From the NCBI GenBank assembly GCA_013331265.1, contig DUGS01000119.1, positions 1,029 to 8,899 on the forward strand: a stretch of 7,871 bases of DNA, written 5' to 3'. The position numbers were made by a program, and so were the translations under genes. Source of the DNA: Methanosarcina sp. (GTDB lineage: Archaea > Halobacteriota > Methanosarcinia > Methanosarcinales > Methanosarcinaceae). Of the stretch, positions 1 through 6,173 are shown in pieces. Every line of letters starts with the position of its first letter. Position 1 is the first letter of the stretch. The notes under the pieces are model-generated. The model was not told the DNA's origin and searched no databases. It was given only the letters and a program-made list of their open reading frames with translations.

Positions 1-36
1 AAAGAACCTTCCTTTTTTAAAAAAGGAAGGTTCTTT
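1..36. terminator. Perfect 36-bp palindrome downstream of the first tatC
   Basis: The two 18-base arms, AAAGAACCTTCCTTTTTT and its exact complement, meet with no spacer. As RNA this gives a hairpin with a 12-bp outer stem (AAAGAACCTTCC) and an AU-only centre that also supplies a six-U run on either strand. It lies about 75 bp beyond the stop codon of the minus-strand tatC, so a transcription end for that gene is the simplest reading. It sits at the window edge, so a convergent gene on the other side may share it. Confidence 0.6.
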
Positions 37-116
37 TGATAGTTCTTTAGATGATGGTTCTTTAGATATAACTTATTCCATCAAATCACCGATTTGTTCT
101 TAAATTTGTTCTTAAA
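30..116. repeat. Short GTTCTT direct repeats behind tatC
   Basis: GTTCTT occurs five times, at 30, 42, 57, 96 and 108. The copies at 42-52 and 57-67 share GTTCTTTAGAT, and 30-40 differs from them by one base. ATTTGTTCTTAAA occurs at 92-104 and again at 104-116, where the second copy covers the tatC stop codon. All spacings (12, 15, 39, 12) are multiples of three. Function unknown; possibly the remains of a repeated C-terminal tail. Confidence 0.5.
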
Positions 117-888
117 ATAGCCGGATCAACAGCAAGCTGAACTCAAAGAGGACTGCCAGCAAGATCGCCACAACAATCTGGGCAATGAAAGTAGGGTCCG
201 GGGAAAGGAAAAGAGAAAAAGCCATAATTGCACTGTAGATAAGAATTCTTTGTTTTTTGAGGGTCTGGTATTGTACAAGTCCCATTTTCACTGCAAAGAC
301 CACGAGTAGGGGGAGCTGGAATACAACTCCGAAACCTGCCAGGATTGTGGTCACGGCTGAGAGAGTGTTATGGACTGAAAGCTGTGCTGTAGCCATATCT
401 CCCGAATAGAAGAGAATATATTTGAACATCGCAGGCAGGACAAGGAAGTAGCCTATTGCAGTCCCAAGGATGAAAAGCAGGAAAGATGCAGGGATGACTT
501 TGAGGAAGAAGCTTCTTTCATGCGGATAAAGCCCTTTGGCTGCAAACCTGTAAAGCTGGTAAAAGAACAATGGAATTGAAATTGCAAGGGCAAATACCAG
601 GCAGAGTTTAAGGCGGGCAAAGGTCCATTCAAGAGGAGTATATGATGACATGATCAGGCCGGGACCTATGAACTCTCTCCAGATAAGCAGCATTCCTCTA
701 GCCGAAAATGGAAACGAAATAAATATTCCAATAAAGAGCCAGATTAAAACGATAGCTAACCGGTTCCTGAGCTCGAACAGGTGGGCCATAACGGGTTCTT
801 CAATATCTCCCGGGACACCGGTTGCGTATGAATTCTTCCCGGATGCATTTGTGGAAGGGTTAACATTGCCTGTTTGCTGTGAGTCCAT
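112..888 (-). CDS. tatC: TatC, Sec-independent (twin-arginine) translocase subunit, canonical copy
   Basis: Polytopic membrane protein of the Tat pathway, which exports folded proteins; in known systems TatC is the receptor for the RR signal peptide and recruits TatA. The 258 residues fit the six-helix TatC fold, with hydrophobic segments near 44-62, 90-112, 128-152, 173-200, 213-229 and 234-256. The family signature HLFELRNRL is at 36-44, giving E39 where E. coli has E15. YPHER at 121-125 gives E124 for E. coli E103, and F115 matches F94, so the signal-peptide site looks intact. The C-terminal SPDPTFIAQ at 229-237 corresponds to the conserved TPPD..SQ loop. A 33-residue polar, Asn/Ser/Thr-rich extension precedes the signature and is probably disordered; Met34 is an alternative start but has no better ribosome site. 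The gene is divergent from a second TatC homologue. No tatA is in the window. Confidence 0.93.
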   Translation of the reverse strand: MDSQQTGNVNPSTNASGKNSYATGVPGDIEEPVMAHLFELRNRLAIVLIWLFIGIFISFPFSARGMLLIWREFIGPGLIMSSYTPLEWTFARLKLCLVFALAISIPLFFYQLYRFAAKGLYPHERSFFLKVIPASFLLFILGTAIGYFLVLPAMFKYILFYSGDMATAQLSVHNTLSAVTTILAGFGVVFQLPLLVVFAVKMGLVQYQTLKKQRILIYSAIMAFSLFLSPDPTFIAQIVVAILLAVLFEFSLLLIRLF

Positions 889-920
889 TGTATTTCCGCT
901 CTTACTTACACGTACCTAAA

Positions 921-932
921 TATATTTATATC
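921..932 (-). promoter_or_regulatory. TATA-like box for the canonical tatC
   Basis: Read on the minus strand this is GATATAAATATA, a good archaeal TATA box. About 26 bases downstream lies near 900, giving a leader of roughly 12 bases before the ATG at 888. The leader holds only a weak Shine-Dalgarno-like GCGGAAA. Inferred from sequence alone. Confidence 0.5.
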
Positions 933-1013
933 GGGATATATTATTCGTTCTTAACCTGGAAGCGCTTTTGCAGATATTCCTTGCAGATGTCTTACGATCT
1001 TCTGTATTCTCTC

Positions 1014-1049
1014 TTAAAGTACATATCGAAATTAAAGTACATATCGAAA
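1014..1049. repeat. Perfect tandem repeat, 2 x 18 bp
   Basis: TTAAAGTACATATCGAAA occurs at 1014-1031 and immediately again at 1032-1049, with no mismatch. It lies about 125 bp upstream of the canonical tatC start and 360 bp upstream of the second tatC. An 18-bp period puts the copies on nearly opposite helix faces. It could be a regulator-binding site or a recent slippage duplication. The core AAAGTAC also occurs in the other tandem repeat of this window, at 5998-6031. Confidence 0.7.
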
Positions 1050-1327
1050 ATATATGTATAATACCTGTAGTTACATACCTGAATATTTATAGTATTTAAA
1101 TCATTATAGTATGGTTCCGGACAATATAATAATTCACACATTATATAATAACCAAGATATTAAATAATCCAGTATAATCGGTCAGGAAATGTAAGGGGAA
1201 TTATGATTTACACTAATTAAGTTATTTCCTGAATAACTGGCAATTTCTGAAAAAATAGAAAAGATTCATTGAAAAAACTGGATAAAACCGAAAGGAAAAA
1301 ACAAAAATAGGAAAAGGAAAGTTGATG

Positions 1328-1335
1328 ATATAAAT
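1328..1335 (+). promoter_or_regulatory. TATA-like box for the second tatC
   Basis: ATATAAAT preceded by a purine-rich stretch, as expected for a BRE/TATA pair. Transcription would start near 1357, leaving a leader of about 50 bases. The leader ends in CGGATAGGTA, whose AGGT at 1396-1399 is 7 bases from the ATG at 1407 and is the likely ribosome site. Confidence 0.4.
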
Positions 1336-1406
1336 CCATGAAATGGGTAAAGGTTCTATGAATTAAGATTCGAATTTCTTTTTGCTTTTCCGGATAGGTA
1401 CTCTAT

Positions 1407-2168
1407 ATGTCTGAAGCTATTGAAAATTTAAGTGCAATCCTGGTGGCCCTGAGAACTAAATTGCTTGTGATAGCCGCAGTTCTTCTCACAGGCATAACTG
1501 TGTCCTTTCAGTTTACCGGTCCCCTGATCGAGAGAATGAAAACCGACCTCCTGCCGGAAGGTGCAAAGCTGGTTTATGTATCTCCCCTGGAAGTAATGAT
1601 GCTTGAGCTTAAGCTCTCTATCATAATGGGGCTGCTCTTTACCCTGCCTATTATTGCATTCTATACTTATCGGGCTATTTCAAGAAAGTATTCAATTAAA
1701 ATTCCTGTATCTATTGGAAAAGGCCAGTTATTTTTCCTGAGCATAGCGGTTGTATTAATGTTTGTCATTGGGGTTGCGTATTCTTACTTCCTCATGCTGC
1801 CTCTCTTTCTTAAATTCCTTTATATGGATGCAGAAAGTTCAGGAGTGACTGCAACTTATTCAATCTTTAAGTTCATCTCATTTATAGCAACAACGACAGC
1901 TATCTTCGGTCTGGTCTTTGAACTCCCGATAGTGCTTACTTTCCTGACACGAAACGGGTTTGTAAAATACAGTACTCTTGTGACCTACCGCAGGCATATC
2001 TATGTCCTTGTCATGGTTATTGCAGCTGCTGTTACTCCTGGAGCAGATGTCTTCAGCCAGATGATGGTTGCCGTGCCCATGGTAATCTTTTTTGAGATCA
2101 GCATGGTAATTGTGAAGATAATTGGAGTGAAAAATAAGGTTTCAAAGCCTGACTCTTCTTTATCATAA
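1407..2168 (+). CDS. tatC: Divergent second TatC homologue with a degenerate signal-peptide site
   Basis: A 253-residue six-helix membrane protein of the TatC family, the normal length; hydrophobic segments lie near 19-38, 66-86, 107-132, 153-182, 195-211 and 216-241. The C-terminal half is clearly TatC: FGLVFELPI at 167-175, then TPGADVFSQ at 210-218 followed by VAVPM and FFEI, very close to E. coli TPPDVFSQ and LAIPM. The N-terminal half has lost the receptor residues. The HLxELRxRL signature reads ILVALRTKL at 11-19, so A14 stands in place of the essential Glu. A90 stands in place of the conserved Phe of the first cytoplasmic loop. That loop is about five residues longer and has IGK where HER is expected. 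It may be an accessory or specialised TatC working with the divergent canonical copy. The start has an AGGT ribosome site 7 bases upstream. Family membership is secure; the altered role is inferred. Confidence 0.88.
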   Translation: MSEAIENLSAILVALRTKLLVIAAVLLTGITVSFQFTGPLIERMKTDLLPEGAKLVYVSPLEVMMLELKLSIIMGLLFTLPIIAFYTYRAISRKYSIKIPVSIGKGQLFFLSIAVVLMFVIGVAYSYFLMLPLFLKFLYMDAESSGVTATYSIFKFISFIATTTAIFGLVFELPIVLTFLTRNGFVKYSTLVTYRRHIYVLVMVIAAAVTPGADVFSQMMVAVPMVIFFEISMVIVKIIGVKNKVSKPDSSLS

Positions 2169-2206
2169 AAAATCTGCGAGTTAGAAAAAAGGTGGTGGAA
2201 AGAATA

Positions 2207-2278
2207 ATCAAAAATGGGCAGAAAGACAGATTTTAAATCTGGCTAATAAGGTAAATCTGTCTATCTCCCATGTTTGAT
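2207..2278. terminator. Long imperfect hairpin between convergent genes
   Basis: The arms at 2207-2233 and 2253-2278 share ATCAAA, ATGGG and GACAGATTT in matching order, separated by small internal mismatches, with a loop of about 19 bases. CAGATTT at 2227-2233 can pair either with AAATCTG at 2253-2259 or with the nearer AAATCTG at 2235-2241, so two folds compete. The element sits between the stop of the second tatC and the stop of the convergent surface-protein gene, and T runs follow on both strands (2300-2328 for plus; several in 2160-2220 for minus). A bidirectional transcription end is likely. Confidence 0.6.
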
Positions 2279-2314
2279 CAAAGACCCTGCATTACTTGCA
2301 TTTTTCACTCCTTT

Positions 2315-4645
2315 TTATTTCATTTTTAACAAGAACACGCTCATCAGACAGAGCAGACAAACGATAACAGAAGCTCGTATTAAATCAGACGTATTAAAGC
2401 CTTCTTTCCCAGAAGTGTTTGAGCTTTGAGCTCTCTCAGGTGTCTGGTCGGTGTTTGCTGTTGTATTTCCAGCATTATTTTGTTTATCATCCACAGCTGA
2501 CTGTGTTTCAGTCCCGATTGCTTTTGTCTTACCTGTTATTGCAAATGGAGAAAATCCAGGGGTTTCTGCTGTGAAATACAGGTATTTATCGTCTTCTTTG
2601 ATGTAAGAGGTCGGAAGTTCATTCCATTTTTTGTTATTATACCTGTTCAGGGTTATTGACGACTTATCGATGCTTTTATCTTGCATCCAGGATTTTTCCA
2701 CCTTGAAGCAAATAACCGCGTTTTCAAGATTGTTTTCATTACTTCCATACCCGCCGTTTCCGACCCAGATATTAAGGTAGTTGTAGACATCGCTTTCTGG
2801 TGAATCAGGAGTAAGAGTAGATTTGTTTCTAAGCATTTCAACAGTAGTTGTTGTCTTGCCAGCGGTCTTCTTTGAGCCAAAGCTCAAATATACGACAGAA
2901 GTAGCATTCTTAGTGAAGTCAAACTTCACAGTTTTCCCATTTGTGATAAAGGTCTGGGAGATTTCTTTAACCTTAACGTTTCTTGCAGGTTCGGGAGAAC
3001 CTCCGCCACCACCACCACTTCCTCCACTACTGCGGCTGCTTCCTCCGCTACTGTGGCTGCTTCCTCCACCTGAGCCATTGTCTCCAGAACCGCTTTCCAG
3101 CACGGTTATTGTAGCAGTTTTTGAGGAAGTTCCGTTTGCATTGCTTGAAATCAGATTAACAACATAATTTCCTGCTGCAGAATAGGTATGAATTGGATTT
3201 TGAAGGGTTGAATTAGCTCCGTCTCCAAAGTCCCACTTCCATCCAGTTGCATTTTGAGAAAGGTCACTAAACTGGACAGTCAGAGGAGCATTCCCACTGG
3301 TCAAATTGCTGCTGAAGTTTGCAACAGGAAGTACTGGTACAGCTTTTTCTGAAACAGTTATTGTAGCTAACTTCGAGTCTGAACCGTTTGAGTTACTGAC
3401 TGTCAGGTTAACAATATAGTTTCCGGGTTCTGGGTAAATATGCGTTGGGTTCTGCTCTGTCGAGGTATTTCCATCCCCAAAGTCCCAGTTCCACACTGTT
3501 GCGTTTTCTGAATTGTCGGTAAACTTAACTGAGAGAGGTGCAATACCATTGGTGACACTGGCTGTAAAGTTGGCAGTTGGGGTTACTGAATTTTGAGAGC
3601 TGGACATAGATGCAAGAGGTAAATAGTCGTAATCATTCTCATAGACATTATAAGGCAGGTCTCCAATTCCATTCCCGTCCACGTCCGCGCAGGTCTGGGA
3701 AAATCCCGTTCCATCTGGCTTTGCCCAGAAGTTTCCTCCAATGTAAGGGCCCCCAACAATGTTAGTGCCTGAAGTAAGTGAATTGTTCCAGGTATTTCCC
3801 CCTTCGCCAGTTCCAAACCTTACGTTTTGAGTGTTGTTAAAATAATTGTTATAGATCCGTTTACCGCCTTCGTTATACTCACCAAAAATCCCACAATCTA
3901 CACAGTACATTATTTTATTGTTGATTATGGTAGGGTAAGAACCTTCTCCTAAACGAATCCCTACATCACAGTTTAATATTGTATTATTGTCAATTTCTCC
4001 TGAACTTCCAATAGTAAGCGCAATTCCGTTATGGCAGTCAGTAATCCTGTTATTACGAATATCTGCTCCCTGATCAAATTCATAGATACCAGTGGAACAA
4101 TTCGAAATAATATTATCTGAGACTACATTAGTATCTCTCCCACAGCAGGAAATATGTATACCTTCTTCGGCGTCAGAAATTTTATTTTCAGCTATTATAT
4201 TGCCTAAGCCCTCAGGTCCCAGTTCAATGGAACCGTTTTCAATGGTATTGCCTGTCAACTTATTCATATCACCATAAACGAAGACTGCATCTTTATCATA
4301 ATTCTTACTGGGTCCGGTTATATTTAAACCACTGATCGTTGTACTATCAGCTTCTATCAGAAAGGTACTTGCATTTTCATCCAGGGGTTTTACCTGCACA
4401 GCGCCATTATTTGATTCTGACCTGATAGTTAGCCCTGTTGTATTAACAAGAACGTTTTCAGTATAAGTTCCGGGTCTCACGATTATTGTGTCCCCTGGTA
4501 CGGAATTATTCACAGCATCCTGAATTGATACAAAATCAGCTCCCGAATCATCATCTACCGTAATTTCCCTTGCTGATGCAGTAGCTGAAATAGATATTAT
4601 AAAAATAAAAATTAAAATTGTTAAAAAATATATTCTATTTTTCAT
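2315..4645 (-). CDS. Secreted surface protein: NosD-type beta-helix, two PKD domains, PGF-pre-PGF domain, C-terminal anchor
   Basis: A 776-residue extracellular protein. Residues 1-25 are a Sec-type signal peptide (KNR, hydrophobic core, ATASA cleavage site). About 27-345 is a right-handed parallel beta-helix of NosD/PbH1 type, with repeats of the form N.I..C..GI and the typical ending DVDGNGIGDLPYNVY followed by YLPL. PKD domains follow at about 356-432 and 440-516, each with WDFGDG, a P.H.Y stretch and G.Y.V.L. A Ser/Gly linker covers 517-551. A PGF-pre-PGF domain covers about 553-705, ending TPGFSPFAITG. A polar linker leads to a membrane helix at 754-773 and KMK. Many N-x-S/T sequons suggest glycosylation. 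Such proteins decorate the methanosarcinal envelope, probably in adhesion or carbohydrate binding; the ligand is unknown. The usual C-terminal PGF tag for archaeosortase is EGF here (748-750). AAGGGG ends 6 bases before the ATG. It is convergent with the second tatC and divergent from the transporter. Confidence 0.9.
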   Translation of the reverse strand: MKNRIYFLTILIFIFIISISATASAREITVDDDSGADFVSIQDAVNNSVPGDTIIVRPGTYTENVLVNTTGLTIRSESNNGAVQVKPLDENASTFLIEADSTTISGLNITGPSKNYDKDAVFVYGDMNKLTGNTIENGSIELGPEGLGNIIAENKISDAEEGIHISCCGRDTNVVSDNIISNCSTGIYEFDQGADIRNNRITDCHNGIALTIGSSGEIDNNTILNCDVGIRLGEGSYPTIINNKIMYCVDCGIFGEYNEGGKRIYNNYFNNTQNVRFGTGEGGNTWNNSLTSGTNIVGGPYIGGNFWAKPDGTGFSQTCADVDGNGIGDLPYNVYENDYDYLPLASMSSSQNSVTPTANFTASVTNGIAPLSVKFTDNSENATVWNWDFGDGNTSTEQNPTHIYPEPGNYIVNLTVSNSNGSDSKLATITVSEKAVPVLPVANFSSNLTSGNAPLTVQFSDLSQNATGWKWDFGDGANSTLQNPIHTYSAAGNYVVNLISSNANGTSSKTATITVLESGSGDNGSGGGSSHSSGGSSRSSGGSGGGGGGSPEPARNVKVKEISQTFITNGKTVKFDFTKNATSVVYLSFGSKKTAGKTTTTVEMLRNKSTLTPDSPESDVYNYLNIWVGNGGYGSNENNLENAVICFKVEKSWMQDKSIDKSSITLNRYNNKKWNELPTSYIKEDDKYLYFTAETPGFSPFAITGKTKAIGTETQSAVDDKQNNAGNTTANTDQTPERAQSSNTSGKEGFNTSDLIRASVIVCLLCLMSVFLLKMK
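3026..3067 (-). repeat. Tandem 21-bp repeat coding the Ser/Gly linker
   Basis: Two 21-base units (3026-3046 and 3047-3067) match at 19 of 21 positions. They encode GGSSHSS and GGSSRSS, residues 527-540 of the surface protein, and are followed by a six-Gly run. This is a slippage-prone, length-variable flexible linker between the PKD pair and the PGF-pre-PGF domain. Confidence 0.75.
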
Positions 4646-4650
4646 TTTTT

Positions 4651-4712
4651 CCCCTTTTTTATTTATATATATTCAAAGAAGGTCACTATTGAATTCGAAG
4701 AATATTTATATT
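4651..4712 (-). promoter_or_regulatory. Promoter and ribosome site of the surface-protein gene
   Basis: On the minus strand, AATATAAATATT at 4701-4712 is a good TATA box; transcription would begin near 4680 with a leader of about 35 bases. A second TATA-like run at 4661-4672 is so close to the ATG that its transcript would start at or inside the start codon, so the upstream box is preferred. GGGG at 4651-4654, within AAGGGGAAAAA, is the likely Shine-Dalgarno element, about 5 bases from the ATG at 4645. Confidence 0.45.
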
Positions 4713-4830
4713 GAATACACTTTTAGTATAGGATACAATTCGTAACTTTTAAATATTTTTTATTATATTACCCTTTATATTTCTTTTGGCTCAATTATTT
4801 TTGAGAAAAGATGTTGAATAGAAAAGAGCC

Positions 4831-4841
4831 ACATAAAAATA
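4831..4841 (+). promoter_or_regulatory. Possible promoter for the small ORF and the EamA gene
   Basis: ACATAAAAATA is TATA-like and would start a transcript near 4862, 16 bases before the ATG of the 44-codon ORF. An alternative box, TATTATTTAAC at 4960-4970, would give an almost leaderless transcript for the transporter alone. The sequence does not decide between them. Confidence 0.3.
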
Positions 4842-4877
4842 GGGTTTTTTTACAGGAAAGCATAACAGAGAGTGGTT

Positions 4878-5012
4878 ATGAAAATTCTGAAGGATTCCTA
4901 TCATTTAAAGCGTTCTTCCATCCTGATTTCCGTCCATACTTTTACCAAACTCCAGAAAGTATTATTTAACAGAAACCCTTATTTGCAGAGGTCATGGAGT
5001 CCAGGTACATAA
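4878..5012 (+). CDS. Possible small basic protein overlapping the transporter start
   Basis: An open frame of 44 codons begins MKILKDSYHLKRSS and ends SWSPGT, with a TAA at 5010-5012. It overlaps the first 19 bases of the EamA gene in another frame. It is Lys/Arg/His-rich with no membrane segment or known motif, and it uses common codons evenly, unlike the surrounding AT-rich DNA. A GTG two codons upstream (4872) is an alternative start. The ribosome site is poor (GAGAGTGG). The overlap would allow translational coupling to the transporter, whose own GAGGT lies only one base before its ATG. It is equally possible that this is chance open frame; no homologue is recognised. Confidence 0.25.
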   Translation: MKILKDSYHLKRSSILISVHTFTKLQKVLFNRNPYLQRSWSPGT

Positions 5013-5881
5013 AAGCAAATGCTCAGGTTATTGCTGCATCCGTTATCTACGGGTTTGCAGGTATCTTTTTCCTGTTCATAAAAGATATGGATGCCGGCCC
5101 AGTTGTTTTTTGCCAGCTTCTTCTTGGTTTTCTGGCTCTTGCCATTTATCTGGCAGCCAGAGGAAAACTCTCAGAAATAAGACTTCGAGGAAAAAGAAAA
5201 GCCCTGCTGCTGCTTGGAGCCTGGCATGCCGGAGTTATGATCTCTAATTACACGGCAGTGAGTTTTACAGGAGTCTCGATGTCAGTGCTTTTGCTCTATA
5301 CGGCTCCTCTTTATGTCCTGCTTATCGCTCCTGTTATCCTTAAAGAAAAAATCAGCACAAAAAACCTTGCCGCCCTTGCACTCTCCCTTGTAGGGGTAGT
5401 GGTGGTCGTAGGTCCCGAAAATCTTGTTTCCGGTACGGCAGACACTGGCTCTGGGTATTTATTCGGGGTGCTGATGGGGCTTTTTTCAGGCTTTTTTTAC
5501 GCCTGTATAATTATGACCTCACGCTATCTCAGGGATGAATATTCAGGCCTTGAACAGCTTTTTCTCTCAACAGGCGTGACTCTCATAATTCTCCTACCTT
5601 TGATGTCGAAGATATCTTCCGCAGCTCTGCTTGAGAACCTGCCTGTCCTTCTCTTTTTAGGAGTAGTGATAACCTCCATCGGCTCCATTCTTTATTTCAC
5701 AGGACTTGAGCATGTGAAAGCCCAGAACGCGAGTATAATCTCCCTGCTTGAGCCCGTAAGTGCAATTTTCTTTGCTTATTTAATTTTAAACGACCCGGTT
5801 TCCAGGAGCACCTTGCTGGGATGCGTCCTTATTCTTGCGAGTTCTCTCCTTATGAGCCTGGGGGAAGAAAGTAAAACCTGA
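4994..5881 (+). CDS. EamA-family (DMT superfamily) transporter
   Basis: A 295-residue membrane protein with ten predicted helices in two EamA repeats (about 12-139 and 155-288), the standard length and layout of drug/metabolite exporters. LLYTAPLYVLLIAPVILKEK at 100-119 and LLEPVSAIFFAYLILND at 251-267 are the matching signature helices of the two repeats; the second ends in ND where many members have GE. A short polar N-terminus leads straight into helix 1, supporting this start, and no other start codon lies in frame before the upstream stop at 4967. The substrate cannot be read from sequence; family members export amino acids, nucleosides or other metabolites. GAGGT at 4988-4992 is abnormally close to the ATG, so initiation may be leaderless or coupled to the overlapping upstream ORF. 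The gene stands alone on the plus strand after the divergent surface-protein gene. Confidence 0.9.
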   Translation: MESRYIKANAQVIAASVIYGFAGIFFLFIKDMDAGPVVFCQLLLGFLALAIYLAARGKLSEIRLRGKRKALLLLGAWHAGVMISNYTAVSFTGVSMSVLLLYTAPLYVLLIAPVILKEKISTKNLAALALSLVGVVVVVGPENLVSGTADTGSGYLFGVLMGLFSGFFYACIIMTSRYLRDEYSGLEQLFLSTGVTLIILLPLMSKISSAALLENLPVLLFLGVVITSIGSILYFTGLEHVKAQNASIISLLEPVSAIFFAYLILNDPVSRSTLLGCVLILASSLLMSLGEESKT

Positions 5882-5929
5882 AACTTTTAACCAATGCAAC
5901 GTCATTCGCTATACCTAACCTTTCTTGTA

Positions 5930-5948
5930 CGCTCGACGAAGGCGAGCG
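5930..5948. repeat. GC-rich hairpin downstream of the EamA gene
   Basis: CGCTCG (5930-5935) and CGAGCG (5943-5948) form a perfect 6-bp GC stem around the loop ACGAAGG. It stands 49 bases after the transporter stop codon in otherwise AT-rich DNA, with CCTTTCT on both sides. There is no following T run, so an intrinsic terminator is not clear; it may be an RNA-end stabiliser or a dispersed intergenic repeat. Confidence 0.45.
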
Positions 5949-5997
5949 GCCTTTCTCAAAAAACGCACATGAAACTCTTCTAATAACAGGCACAAAA

Positions 5998-6042
5998 TAA
6001 TGAAAGTACTAAATTAATGAAAGTACTAAATAGCACTTTCAT
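5998..6042. repeat. Tandem 2 x 17-bp repeat leading into a hairpin
   Basis: TAATGAAAGTACTAAAT at 5998-6014 is repeated exactly at 6015-6031. The second copy is followed by AGCACTTTCAT (6032-6042), an inverted copy of ATGAAAGTACT with one change, so 6017-6042 forms an 11-bp stem (one mismatch) with an AAAT loop. It is located 116 bp after the EamA stop. This may be a transcript end, a protein-binding site, or the remnant of a small mobile repeat. Confidence 0.6.
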
Positions 6043-6173
6043 GCCAGAGAGAAAGAGATAAGTTAAAAACAATTACAAGAATGTGAAAACAATAAATGAG
6101 AATAATAGAATTCTGTCAAAAATTCTGAAAATATAACTTATATAAAATTATACCTGAAACGATTCCAAAACAG

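Larger units (their letters stand above)
889..1406. other. Divergent intergenic region between the two tatC genes
   Basis: These 518 bp are strongly AT-rich and carry no convincing gene. They hold the TATA-like boxes of both tatC genes, the 18-bp tandem repeat at 1014-1049, and further TATA-like tracts around 1091-1100 and 1141-1150. An inverted repeat has TCAGGAAAT at 1182-1190 and ATTTCCTGA at 1224-1232, with a 33-base loop. The stretch 1250-1320 is purine-rich. The length and repeat content suggest regulated rather than purely constitutive promoters, but no known operator was recognised. Confidence 0.6.

Noticed and set aside
650..1061. Plus-strand open frames of 89 and 60 codons opposite and beside the canonical tatC start
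   Set aside because: The first lies antisense to the coding part of tatC; the second covers its promoter, is rich in Ile/Tyr/Lys from AT content, and has no ribosome site or family resemblance.
1182..1232. Inverted repeat TCAGGAAAT/ATTTCCTGA considered as an operator
   Set aside because: Arms are only 9 bp with a 33-base loop and no link to a known regulator; noted within the intergenic entry but not called separately.
2823..3167. Plus-strand 114-codon frame with a proline-rich run
   Set aside because: It is the antisense of the Gly/Ser linker and domain of the surface protein; the proline run is simply the complement of glycine codons.
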